Assembly (NCBI GenBank): GCA_017628935.1
Contig: JAGBYC010000189.1
Coordinates: 1-5,219 of the forward strand
Source of the DNA: Clostridia bacterium
GTDB taxonomy: Bacteria; Bacillota; Clostridia; Christensenellales; Borkfalkiaceae
Direction: 5' to 3'
Length of the DNA stretch: 5,219 bases
Every line of letters begins with the position of its first letter. The stretch's first letter is position 1. This document shows, piece after piece, positions 1-5,219 of this stretch. The position numbers and the translations under genes are program-made. The notes below the pieces were generated by a model. The model worked only from the letters and a program-made list of their open reading frames with translations, ran no database searches and was not told the DNA's origin.

Positions 1-254
1 AAAGAACTGCCTAAAAATACAGGGCTTTTGAATTTCGTGAACAATAAGTACACTAACGTACCTACGCCTGCGCCCAACAATGCTGCAGATTGGCTCATTC
101 CAGCATAAATTCCTGCATTGTTTAGCCCTTCGTTCGTGTTAATAATAACAGGAACTACGATTGTTGCTGCTAAAATAGCAAGCACTTGTTGTAAAGCGAA
201 AACTATAGTTTTCCAAAAACCTGGTTTATCGCTTACGTTGTAAGTAAGTTTCAT
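1..254 (-). CDS. uraA: Uracil permease, NCS2 family (N-terminal part, cut by the window edge)
   Basis: This is an inner-membrane nucleobase:cation symporter, most likely for uracil uptake. The first 84 residues are visible and the rest lies beyond position 1. They begin MKLTYNVSDKPGFWKTI, followed by FALQQVLAILAATIVVPVII, a hydrophobic first helix typical of UraA/PyrP proteins. A second helix lies around the GMSQSAALLGAGVGTLVYLL segment, ending in KSPVFLGSSF, also a signature of this family. The start is fixed by a strong SD (AAAGGAGA, 261-268) six bases upstream of the ATG. The gene follows pyrR after 57 bp with no terminator evident, so it is very probably co-transcribed and controlled by the PyrR attenuator upstream of pyrR. 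Uracil as substrate is inferred from that context; xanthine/uric acid members of NCS2 share the fold. Confidence 0.92.
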   Translation of the reverse strand, partial: MKLTYNVSDKPGFWKTIVFALQQVLAILAATIVVPVIINTNEGLNNAGIYAGMSQSAALLGAGVGTLVYLLFTKFKSPVFLGSS

Positions 255-292
255 AATAAATCTCCTTTGTATTTATTTAATTTTTTCTTTTG

Positions 293-313
293 AATATCTA
301 CTTAGTAGATATT
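293..313 (-). repeat. Perfect 9-bp inverted repeat in the pyrR-uraA spacer
   Basis: The arms AATATCTAC and GTAGATATT flank a three-base loop. The 5' arm on the minus strand begins inside the pyrR TAA stop codon. In the minus-strand transcript the hairpin is followed by an A-rich stretch rather than a U run, so it does not look like an intrinsic terminator for pyrR. It could be an mRNA-stability or processing element between pyrR and the permease gene, or chance in AT-rich DNA. The pairing is directly visible; the role is unknown. Confidence 0.5.
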
Positions 314-848
314 AGTTTTTGTTATAAAGTTCTACCTTAGTTTCACCGTCAGTTGAGTTAAAGAAAACTGCAACTAATTCTTCGTGCGAAGTAGGAACGT
401 TTTTACCAACGAAGTCAGCCCTAATAGGAAGTTCACGATGCCCTCTATCAATTAAAATAGCAAGTTGAATTGAACTTGGTCTGCCGTGTTTCATAACGGC
501 GTCGATAGCGGCGCGAACAGTTCTGCCAGTATACAAAACGTCGTCACATAAAATAACTTTTTTGCCTTTAAGGTCGGTAGAAATGTTATCACTAACTGCT
601 GGGGTTTCACTAAGTTCGCTTAAATCGTCACGATACAAGGTAATATCAAGTTCTTCAACGGGTAAAGAAACGCCTTCTAAACTTAAAATATTATCACGCA
701 ATATTTTAGCAAGTGGAACGCCACGCGTTTTTATACCAACAAGCACAACGTTTTCAATGCCGTTGTTACGTTCTATTATTTCGTGTGAAATTCTTTTAAC
801 GGCACGCTCAACTGCCATACCGTCCATAATTAAGGTTTTAAATTTCAT
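312..848 (-). CDS. pyrR: PyrR: UMP-sensing attenuation regulator / uracil phosphoribosyltransferase
   Basis: This is a cytoplasmic RNA-binding regulator that, with UMP bound, stabilises a leader hairpin in pyr mRNAs so that transcription terminates. Many members also convert uracil and PRPP to UMP. The 178-residue product matches the usual family length (about 180). Visible signatures are VGIKTRGVPLA (about 37-47), LDITLYRDDLSE (about 67-78), the PRPP-binding loop VILCDDVLYTGRT (about 99-111) and GRPSSIQLAILIDRGHRELPIRADFVGKNVPTS (about 120-152; key residues R, G, H, R). The ATG at 848 is chosen because the N-terminus then aligns residue for residue with Bacillus PyrR as remembered (20 residues to the RI of the first helix). 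The frame stays open further upstream (TTG at 896, ATG at 887), but that stretch encodes the terminator hairpin. No SD precedes the ATG; the terminator U run abuts it. The gene is first in a pyrR-uraA unit. Confidence 0.95.
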   Translation of the reverse strand: MKFKTLIMDGMAVERAVKRISHEIIERNNGIENVVLVGIKTRGVPLAKILRDNILSLEGVSLPVEELDITLYRDDLSELSETPAVSDNISTDLKGKKVILCDDVLYTGRTVRAAIDAVMKHGRPSSIQLAILIDRGHRELPIRADFVGKNVPTSHEELVAVFFNSTDGETKVELYNKN

Positions 849-876
849 AAAAAATGCCGTACAAGTGCACGGCATT
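849..876 (-). terminator. Intrinsic terminator of the pyrR attenuator
   Basis: On the minus strand a 10-bp stem (arms 867-876 and 853-862, with one G-U pair) closes an ACUU loop. A run of six U (854-849) follows, the first two inside the stem. The next base is the A of the pyrR ATG. GC-rich pairs (GCCGUGC with GUACGGC) make it a convincing Rho-independent terminator in front of the gene, as expected for transcription attenuation. Its arms can instead pair with the upstream PyrR-binding hairpin. Confidence 0.88.
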
Positions 877-899
877 AAGTATCGCATAAAAATCAAGTA

Positions 900-934
900 A
901 ATCTTGCCGGTATCACTGTACCAAATTAAAGATT
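900..934 (-). promoter_or_regulatory. PyrR-binding RNA hairpin (anti-antiterminator) in the pyrR leader
   Basis: On the minus strand a lower stem AAUCUU/AAGAUU (929-934 with 900-905) is followed by an internal loop (UAAUUU opposite GGC) and an upper stem GGUA/UACC (919-922 with 909-912). The upper stem closes the hexaloop CAGUGA (913-918). The hexaloop fits the CNGNGA loop known from PyrR-binding sites, and the UCUUUAA and GCAAG segments resemble the conserved flanks of Bacillus pyr leaders. An alternative antiterminator fold pairs GUACAGUG (914-921) with CACUUGUAC (859-867, one bulged U) and CGGCA (905-909) with UGCCG (870-874). This destroys both this hairpin and the terminator. PyrR-UMP binding here would favour termination. 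Fold and motif are read by eye; binding is inferred. Confidence 0.85.
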
Positions 935-948
935 ATTTCGTCTTTATA

Positions 949-977
949 ATTATACTATTATATATATTTGATGTCAA
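949..977 (-). promoter_or_regulatory. Consensus sigma-A promoter of pyrR-uraA
   Basis: On the minus strand the -35 box is TTGACA (972-977), the spacer is exactly 17 bp, and the -10 box is TATAAT (949-954), a perfect match to the housekeeping consensus. The spacer is AT-rich. The expected start site is near 941-942, giving a leader of about 95 nt before the pyrR ATG with both attenuator hairpins inside it. The -35 box lies 19 bp past the end of rluD, and no convincing terminator separates them, so some read-through from the upstream operon is possible. Confidence 0.92.
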
Positions 978-996
978 TAGCGATTTTAAAATTTTT

Positions 997-1896
997 TTAC
1001 TTTTTTAACTTAGTTAACACGTTTTGAAAATACTCTGGTATAGGAGCGTTAAATTTCATACGTTTTAATAAGGTTGGGTGCGTAAATTCAAGCGATATTG
1101 CGTGAAGTAACTGCCCGTTTAAATTAAACTTTTGATTTTTGTAACCGTAAACTGGGTCGCCAACGATAGGGTGACCTATGTGTTTAGCGTGAACGCGTAT
1201 TTGATGCGTTCTACCCGTTTGAAGTTTAAATTCGCAATAAGTATAGTTTTCAAAGCGTTTTAACACTTTATAATTTGTTATAGCAATTCTACCTGAATTT
1301 TTAACAGCCATCATAGTACGGTTACTATCCGACCTACCTATATACGTTTCAATAACGCCTTCGTCGTTTTTCAAAACCCCTTCTAAAAGAGCAACGTAGG
1401 TACGATAGCAAGTTTTTTCGGCAATTTGGTTAGCAAGCGAAACGTGTGCCGTATCGTTTTTAGCAACTACTAAAAGACCTGACGTATCTTTATCAATTCT
1501 ATGTACGATACCTGGGCGAATTACACCGTTAATACCACTTAAACTATCTAAATGATATAAAAGTAAGTTTACCAAAGTATAGCCCTTTACACCGTTACCA
1601 GCGTGCACCGTTAAACCTTGTGGTTTGTTAATAACGGCTACGTCGCTATCTTGATAAACTATATCGATAGGCTCGTTAATAGGCTCTAAGTCAAGAAGTT
1701 CTGGTTCGGCTTCTTCAATATTAATTACGTCGCCAACCTTTACTTCGTATTTGGCCTTAACCTTTTTGCCTAATACGGTAATTTTACCATCGTCGATAAG
1801 TTTTTTAATTTTAGAACGGGAATACGGCAATTCTTCGGCTAAAAAACTATCTATACGCTCTCCACCCGTTTCGGCTATTACCGACTTAATTTCCAT
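997..1896 (-). CDS. rluD: RluA/RluD-family large-subunit rRNA pseudouridine synthase
   Basis: The enzyme isomerises specific uridines to pseudouridine in RNA, most likely 23S rRNA. The product is 299 residues. Residues about 1-60 form an S4-type RNA-binding domain (GERIDSFLAEEL, SRSKIKKLIDDGKI, then VKVGDVI). The catalytic domain has DSDVAVINKPQGLTVHAG (about 83-100), the active-site motif GIVHRIDKDTSGLLVVAK (129-146) with the catalytic Asp at 135, LQTGRTHQIRVHAKHIGHPI and GDPVYG. The frame extends to a more distant start at 1953, but the ATG at 1896 has an SD (AAAGGAAG, 1903-1910) and gives the normal N-terminus. It overlaps the end of lspA by 11 bp, so it is probably translationally coupled. 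The lspA-rluD pair is common in Bacillota. The exact target uridines cannot be told from sequence; RluD type is the best fit because of the S4 domain and location. Confidence 0.93.
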   Translation of the reverse strand: MEIKSVIAETGGERIDSFLAEELPYSRSKIKKLIDDGKITVLGKKVKAKYEVKVGDVINIEEAEPELLDLEPINEPIDIVYQDSDVAVINKPQGLTVHAGNGVKGYTLVNLLLYHLDSLSGINGVIRPGIVHRIDKDTSGLLVVAKNDTAHVSLANQIAEKTCYRTYVALLEGVLKNDEGVIETYIGRSDSNRTMMAVKNSGRIAITNYKVLKRFENYTYCEFKLQTGRTHQIRVHAKHIGHPIVGDPVYGYKNQKFNLNGQLLHAISLEFTHPTLLKRMKFNAPIPEYFQNVLTKLKK

Positions 1897-2422
1897 TTTC
1901 TTCTTCCTTTTTAGTAGGTAATTCGTTAGTGCGTTTTTTAAAAATAGCGTCACTATCTAAAAACAATAAATACACGCAAACCATAATAACGCCAACTACA
2001 AGCGCTATATCGGCAACGTTAAAAATTGCAGGAAAAATATTCGTATTATAAAATACGAATATAAAGTCGCGCACCTTATTAAAAATGAAACGGTCAATTA
2101 AGTTACCAACTGCCCCACCAAAACAAAGCGCAACTGCAATAGAAAGCCATTTTGACGGAGTTTTCTTTTTAATAATTTCATACGCTACCCATACTAAAAT
2201 AAGTAAAAGTAAAAGCACGGTAAAAACTTTAAAAAAGGTTTGCGCCCAACTTTCGTTTGATAAAAAACTAAACGCTGCACATTCGTTCCAACTTAACTTA
2301 AACTTTAATAATTCAGGTATAATAACGGTATTTACGTTTTGTGATTCAGCGTAAAATTTAGTAATTTGGTCTAACGCCACAACTACTAAAACTACGGCAA
2401 GTGATATTAAATAAATAATCAT
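1886..2422 (-). CDS. lspA: Lipoprotein signal peptidase (signal peptidase II)
   Basis: This membrane aspartyl protease cleaves the signal peptide of prolipoproteins after Lgt has attached diacylglycerol to the lipobox cysteine. The 178-residue product is slightly long for the family because of a charged C-terminal tail (about 160-178, ending KKEEENGN). Four membrane segments lie near 2-20, 65-85, 92-112 and 133-155. Family motifs are DQITK (18-22), NECAAFSFL (46-54), GGAVGNLIDR (102-111) and FNVADIAL (134-141). The catalytic dyad should be Asp110 and Asp138. The family usually has NxGAAF where this has Cys48, a mild departure. The ATG overlaps the preceding stop codon (TAATG), indicating coupling; a GGGG stretch about ten bases upstream may serve as a weak SD. 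Its operon also carries lgt, the enzyme acting just before it. Confidence 0.96.
   Translation of the reverse strand: MIIYLISLAVVLVVVALDQITKFYAESQNVNTVIIPELLKFKLSWNECAAFSFLSNESWAQTFFKVFTVLLLLLILVWVAYEIIKKKTPSKWLSIAVALCFGGAVGNLIDRFIFNKVRDFIFVFYNTNIFPAIFNVADIALVVGVIMVCVYLLFLDSDAIFKKRTNELPTKKEEENGN
1903..1910 (-). promoter_or_regulatory. Ribosome binding site that decides the rluD start
   Basis: AAAGGAAG on the minus strand ends six bases before the ATG at 1896 and lies inside the last codons of lspA. It supports this start over the in-frame upstream start at 1953, which would add 19 residues not seen in the family and increase the overlap with lspA. Confidence 0.75.
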
Positions 2423-2793
2423 TATTCAGTAACCCCAAGTTCTTTGCAAAGCGCCATAAGGTCAAGGTCTTTTTTAGGATTTAAAACGTCGTCTAAATTA
2501 AACGAATTTTCTTCTTCTACTTCTTTAACGGCAGTTTTTGGAGCAAATTCATCAACTAAACGGTATATTTCTTCAACTTTTTGCTTAGCCGAATACGTAG
2601 GAGTGTCGTTTTTTTCAACAATTTCGGTAATAAGGGTTGAAATTAAATGAAGTTTACGCGTTTTATCGGTAGGATAATTTTTAACAGCGTCGTTCATAAA
2701 AGCGTTAAATTGTTGAGATATAAGCGCTATTTTTTTAAGTTCTGTTTGATAAGCAGTTTCAACGTTATCAATTTTATTTTTTTCGTTTGCCAT
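2422..2793 (-). CDS. Small soluble protein of unknown function, between pncB and lspA
   Basis: I do not recognise this 123-residue protein. It has no signal peptide or membrane segment and is highly charged. Residues about 8-60 look helical with heptad-like spacing (ETAYQTELKKIALISQQFN), and 66-84 form another likely helix (SAKQKVEEIYRLVDEF). An acidic linker follows (EVEEEN, about 91-96), then a C-terminal block FNLDDVLNPKKDLDLMALCK (98-117) and ELGV that looks like a conserved terminal motif. The start is supported by GGAAA ten bases upstream and by the TAATG overlap with the preceding stop; its own stop overlaps the lspA ATG in the same way. It is therefore a real, translated operon member. 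In many Bacillota divIVA lies near lspA, but the DivIVA N-terminal motif is not seen here, so I give no function. Confidence 0.8.
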   Translation of the reverse strand: MANEKNKIDNVETAYQTELKKIALISQQFNAFMNDAVKNYPTDKTRKLHLISTLITEIVEKNDTPTYSAKQKVEEIYRLVDEFAPKTAVKEVEEENSFNLDDVLNPKKDLDLMALCKELGVTE

Positions 2794-4241
2794 TATTTAG
2801 CGTTTCCTTTTCTAATTTCTTCAAGCATATCTGTTTTAAGTTTTAATAAATTATCAGATAAGTCTACCTTGAAAATGTGTGGAGCGTCGATACGTAAGTA
2901 TTCGTCCCAGAACGATTCCATTTCAGTTTTAGCGTACGCCGCAATTTCTTTAAGCGTAGGCATTTTATATACAAGTTTACCGTTTTCAACTATTTTTACT
3001 GAAAGTTCACGTACTTTATAGTTTGTAAAGGTAGTTTTCTTCCACGTTTCAAGTGGGTGAACGATAGTTAACGGTTTAGTTTCATCGATAACCTCGTTTC
3101 TAAACATAATAAGGTCTGCTTCAGCCTTGCCAGTAACCCCGTCGTAAATACGAACGATTTTTTTATCGCCAGGGTTTGTAATTTTTGCGCTGTTGTCAGA
3201 CACTTTAATTTTAGGGGTAATGCTACCGTCTTCATTAACTACGCCGGCAAGTTTATACACGCCACCAAGCGCAGGCATATCGGCACTTGTTATAAGTTTA
3301 GTTCCTATACCCCACGAATTGATTTTTGCGCCTTGAAGTTTAAGCGATTGAACAAGTTTTTCATCTAAATCGCCACTTGCACAAATAACCGTGTCAGGAA
3401 ATCCTGCTTCGTCAAGCATTTTACGTGCTTTTTTTGTAAGGTACGCTAAGTCGCCACTATCAAGGCGAATACCTAACGGTTTTTTGCCCTTTGCTTTTAA
3501 TTCTTTAAACACTTTTATAGCATTAGGAATACCACTTCTAAGCGTATCGTATGTATCAACTCATAAAAGCGTAGCGTCTGGGTACGCGTCGGCATATGCT
3601 TTAAAGGCGTCGTATTCCGTAGGGAAACTCATAACCCAACTGTGAGCATGAGTACCCGCGATAGGAATATCAAACATTCTGCCTGCTAAAACGTTACTTG
3701 TAGAGTTGCAACCACCTATTATTGCTGCTCTTGCACCGTAAATACCAGCATCAGGACCTTGCGCACGACGAAGACCGAACTCCATAACGTTATCGCCTTT
3801 AGCCGAATAACATACTTTAGCCGCTTTACTTGCAATTAAAGTTTGGTGGTTTACAATGTTTAAAAGCGCCGTTTCAATAAGTTGCGCTTGCATTATGTTT
3901 GCTTTTACCGTAATAATAGGCTCGCCAGGGAAAACGATAGTTCCTTCTGGAACTGAATAAATATCGCCAGTAAACTTAAAGTTTTTTAAGTACGACAAAA
4001 ATTCGTCGCCAAAAAGATTTTTACTACGTAAATACTCAATATCAGCGTCTTCAAATTTTAAATTTAAAACGTAGTCGATTGCTTGTTCAAGCCCTGCTGC
4101 AAGCGAATACGTTATAAGGGCGTTTTGACGGAAAAACAAGTCGAAAATAACAACTTCGTTTTCTTTACCTTCTTTTAGGTATCCGTTCATCATAGTAAGT
4201 TGATAAAGGTCGGTAAGTAACGTAAGATTGCGTTCGTTCAT
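2793..4241 (-). CDS. pncB: Nicotinate phosphoribosyltransferase, interrupted by one in-frame TGA
   Basis: The enzyme makes nicotinate mononucleotide from nicotinate and PRPP with ATP hydrolysis, the entry step of NAD salvage. The reading frame spans 482 positions, the usual size for this bacterial type (about 480-490), but codon 227 is TGA (3561-3563). Before it: TDLYQLTM (10-17), EGTIVFPGEPI (99-109), ETALLNIVNHQT (123-134), EFGLRRAQGPDAG (154-166) and GTHAHSWV (196-203), the region of the phosphorylated active-site His. After it: VDTYDTLRSGIPNAI (228-242), GIRLDSGDLAYL (about 258-269) and NSWGIGTKL, a phosphate-binding loop. No other lesion is present, and the frame runs to a TAA that overlaps the next gene. 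The start has a strong SD (GAGGTGA) three bases upstream. As separate pieces the halves would be 226 and at most 239 residues, with no SD for a restart. Under a standard code this is a pseudogene or contains a sequence error; otherwise UGA is read as an amino acid. Confidence 0.92.
3561..3563 (-). other. In-frame TGA codon inside pncB
   Basis: The codons around it read ATLL-TGA-VDTYDT. In remembered homologues (Enterococcus and human enzymes) the residue before VDTY is Leu. TTA, already used for the preceding Leu, differs from TGA by one base. TGG (Trp) is also one base away. No strong stem-loop of selenocysteine-insertion type follows. The next base is G. Confidence 0.95.
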
Positions 4242-4259
4242 AATTCACCTCACGACAAA

Positions 4260-4736
4260 TTATTTTTTAAATGATTTAATTTCTGGCATAGGTTCTTCGC
4301 TTAACTTTTCTTCTTCCTTTTTTTCTTGAAGAACTTCGCTATACGATTTAAAGCCTTCTTTTTCATTAGTGCGTTCAACGTAAAGTTTTTTTGCGCTAAA
4401 TAAAATTACTAAAAGCACGGTAATTAACACAACTGAAATTGCTATAATAAGCGTAACTACCCAGTAAACTTTTGTAAAAATTAACGTGGTAACGATTGCT
4501 ACGTCTAACAAAATTAAACCTATAGCCTTTTCGTATCCACCCTTACTTACTAAGCCGTAAACGAAAATGATAGCGCCAAAGCCGTAAGTAAATATCATAA
4601 ACATAATTTCAAACACGGTTAAGTTAGTTTCAATAACGCCGTTTGCTTTTAAAATGCCCATTACTGCGCCAAATACAACTACTAAAATTGCTAAAATTAT
4701 TGAAACTGAAATAAGTACAACGTTTTTATTTTTCAT
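4260..4736 (-). CDS. Four-helix membrane protein of unknown function
   Basis: I do not recognise this 158-residue protein. Hydrophobic segments lie near 6-29, 42-64, 70-88 and 92-114, so it is an integral membrane protein with four probable helices and short loops. A charged C-terminal tail (115-158) contains ERTNEKEGFKSYSEVLQEKK and an acidic/lysine-rich stretch likely to be helical and, by the positive-inside rule, cytoplasmic. No catalytic motif, lipobox or transporter signature is seen. The ATG at 4736 has a near-perfect SD (AGGAGGT, 4741-4747) four bases upstream. The gene lies 12 bp after lgt and 18 bp before pncB, so it is in the same operon. A link to lipoprotein or envelope biology is only positional. 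Confidence 0.85.
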   Translation of the reverse strand: MKNKNVVLISVSIILAILVVVFGAVMGILKANGVIETNLTVFEIMFMIFTYGFGAIIFVYGLVSKGGYEKAIGLILLDVAIVTTLIFTKVYWVVTLIIAISVVLITVLLVILFSAKKLYVERTNEKEGFKSYSEVLQEKKEEEKLSEEPMPEIKSFKK

Positions 4737-4740
4737 AATA

Positions 4741-4747
4741 ACCTCCT
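4741..4747 (-). promoter_or_regulatory. Strong ribosome binding site of the membrane-protein gene
   Basis: AGGAGGT lies in the 12-bp gap between the lgt stop and the next ATG, with a four-base spacer. It is nearly the full anti-SD complement and shows that this organism uses the standard 16S 3' end. The missing SD in front of pyrR is therefore notable. Confidence 0.8.
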
Positions 4748-4748
4748 A

Positions 4749-5219
4749 TTATATAGTGCCGTCGTCTTCTTTATTCGACGACTTTAAAAACTTTGTTTTT
4801 AAGTTTTTAAAAAATTCAGGATAATCTTTAATAAGTTTTATAATTAATATTGCTACGCCAGCCATAATTACTAACACCGACGTTAACACTTGTGAACGAA
4901 TACCTAAAACCATTAAGTTAAATTTAGGGTCTCTAAACGGCTCTAAAATAAGCCTAATTAAACCGTAACCTATAAAATAGGTTGAAACGAAATATCCCTT
5001 CGTTTTAGGTTGTGCTTTAAAGTACCATATATACATTATAGCAAACATTATAAAGTTTAAAACACCTTCGATAAAGAACAACGCAACGCGCCACTCACCT
5101 TCTGCTGCTATGTACACACCGAAAGGAAAAGTTGCAGTAGTTGCTGCGCCGTAAACTTCTTGATTGAAGAAGTTGCCCCATCTACCCATCATTTGACCTA
5201 AAGGTAAAAGTACGCAACC
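4749..5219 (-). CDS. lgt: Prolipoprotein diacylglyceryl transferase (C-terminal part, cut by the window edge)
   Basis: Lgt transfers diacylglycerol from phosphatidylglycerol to the lipobox cysteine of prolipoproteins in the cytoplasmic membrane, the first step of lipoprotein maturation. The visible 156 residues continue in frame to the window edge (upstream residues GCVLLPLGQ), so the N-terminal half is outside and the internal Met at 5192 is not a start. The hallmark GRWGNFFNQEVYG signature (visible residues 12-24) is intact, with its conserved Arg, Asn and Glu. The later RLILEPFRDP fits the R-x-x-x-E motif near the C-terminus. Hydrophobic segments correspond to the last membrane helices, and the tail after about residue 130 is Lys-rich and cytoplasmic. 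It stands upstream of lspA in the same gene run, matching their consecutive roles. Confidence 0.95.
   Translation of the reverse strand, partial: GCVLLPLGQMMGRWGNFFNQEVYGAATTATFPFGVYIAAEGEWRVALFFIEGVLNFIMFAIMYIWYFKAQPKTKGYFVSTYFIGYGLIRLILEPFRDPKFNLMVLGIRSQVLTSVLVIMAGVAILIIKLIKDYPEFFKNLKTKFLKSSNKEDDGTI

Noticed and set aside
293..320. Plus-strand intrinsic terminator (hairpin followed by five T)
   Set aside because: No plus-strand gene lies upstream to be terminated, and the T run is short and offset from the stem.
562..900. Plus-strand open frame of 112 codons opposite pyrR
   Set aside because: It lies antisense to a well-conserved gene, has no SD, and its product has low-complexity Ser/Leu composition typical of shadow frames.
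981..999. Terminator after rluD
   Set aside because: Only a short TTTTAAAA-type palindrome is present, with no GC-containing stem and no U run; it overlaps the approach to the pyrR promoter.
2085..3021. Three plus-strand open frames opposite lspA, the small protein and pncB
   Set aside because: They are antisense to well-supported genes, have no recognisable motifs, and fit the reverse-complement codon bias of those genes.
2793..3512. Downstream half of pncB as an independent gene starting at the GTG at 3512
   Set aside because: There is no SD before it, the conserved VDTYDT segment upstream would be lost, and the product would be only the C-terminal half of one enzyme.
3513..3563. The pncB TGA as a selenocysteine codon
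   Set aside because: No convincing stem-loop of bacterial insertion-element type lies just downstream, and nicotinate phosphoribosyltransferases are not known selenoproteins.
3391..3645. Plus-strand open frame of 84 codons opposite pncB
   Set aside because: It is antisense to conserved enzyme sequence and shows no protein-family features.
1..5219. Mobile element, CRISPR array, toxin-antitoxin or phage module
   Set aside because: No repeat array, transposase motif, terminal inverted repeats or compositional break is visible; all genes are co-directional housekeeping or operon members.

Overview
The window is a compact, AT-rich stretch of a Gram-positive-type bacterial chromosome with every gene on the minus strand, so transcription runs from position 5219 towards 1. 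The gene content and order (lgt ... lspA-rluD, then pyrR-uracil permease), the PyrR attenuator and the purine-rich Shine-Dalgarno (SD) sites point to a Bacillota (Firmicutes) genome. An uncultured clostridial lineage is a guess; no lineage marker is present. I see no mobile element, CRISPR array, rRNA or tRNA.

Upper block (5219 to 997, one tightly packed run of genes): lgt (its 5' end lies outside the window), a four-helix membrane protein of unknown function, a nicotinate phosphoribosyltransferase gene (pncB type), a small soluble protein of unknown function, lspA, and an RluD-type pseudouridine synthase gene. Gaps are 0-18 bp, and the last three junctions overlap (two TAATG junctions and one 11-bp overlap), so this is very likely one operon. 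Lgt and LspA are the first two enzymes of lipoprotein maturation. The phosphoribosyltransferase serves NAD salvage and the RluD-like enzyme modifies rRNA.

The pncB-type gene is full length and clearly homologous throughout, but it is broken by a single in-frame TGA (codon 227) just before its conserved VDTYDT motif. Nothing else in the gene is damaged. This is the most notable point in the window: a nonsense substitution, a sequence error, or UGA recoding. The Trp codon counts (13 TGG against this one TGA) argue against ordinary UGA-to-Trp reassignment, although all seven visible gene ends use TAA, so no native TGA stop is seen either.

Lower block (977 to 1): a perfect-consensus sigma-A promoter (TTGACA, 17 bp, TATAAT) drives a leader of about 95 nt. 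The leader holds a PyrR-binding hairpin with a CAGUGA hexaloop and an intrinsic terminator that ends exactly at the pyrR start codon. A long alternative pairing between the two hairpins gives a textbook antiterminator. pyrR and a uracil permease gene (cut by the window edge) follow. This is an autoregulated pyrimidine salvage unit: PyrR senses UMP and represses its own transcript together with the uracil importer.

No previously undescribed system is evident. The window is mainly housekeeping, with two unknown proteins, one interrupted gene and an unusually compact attenuator as the items worth attention.
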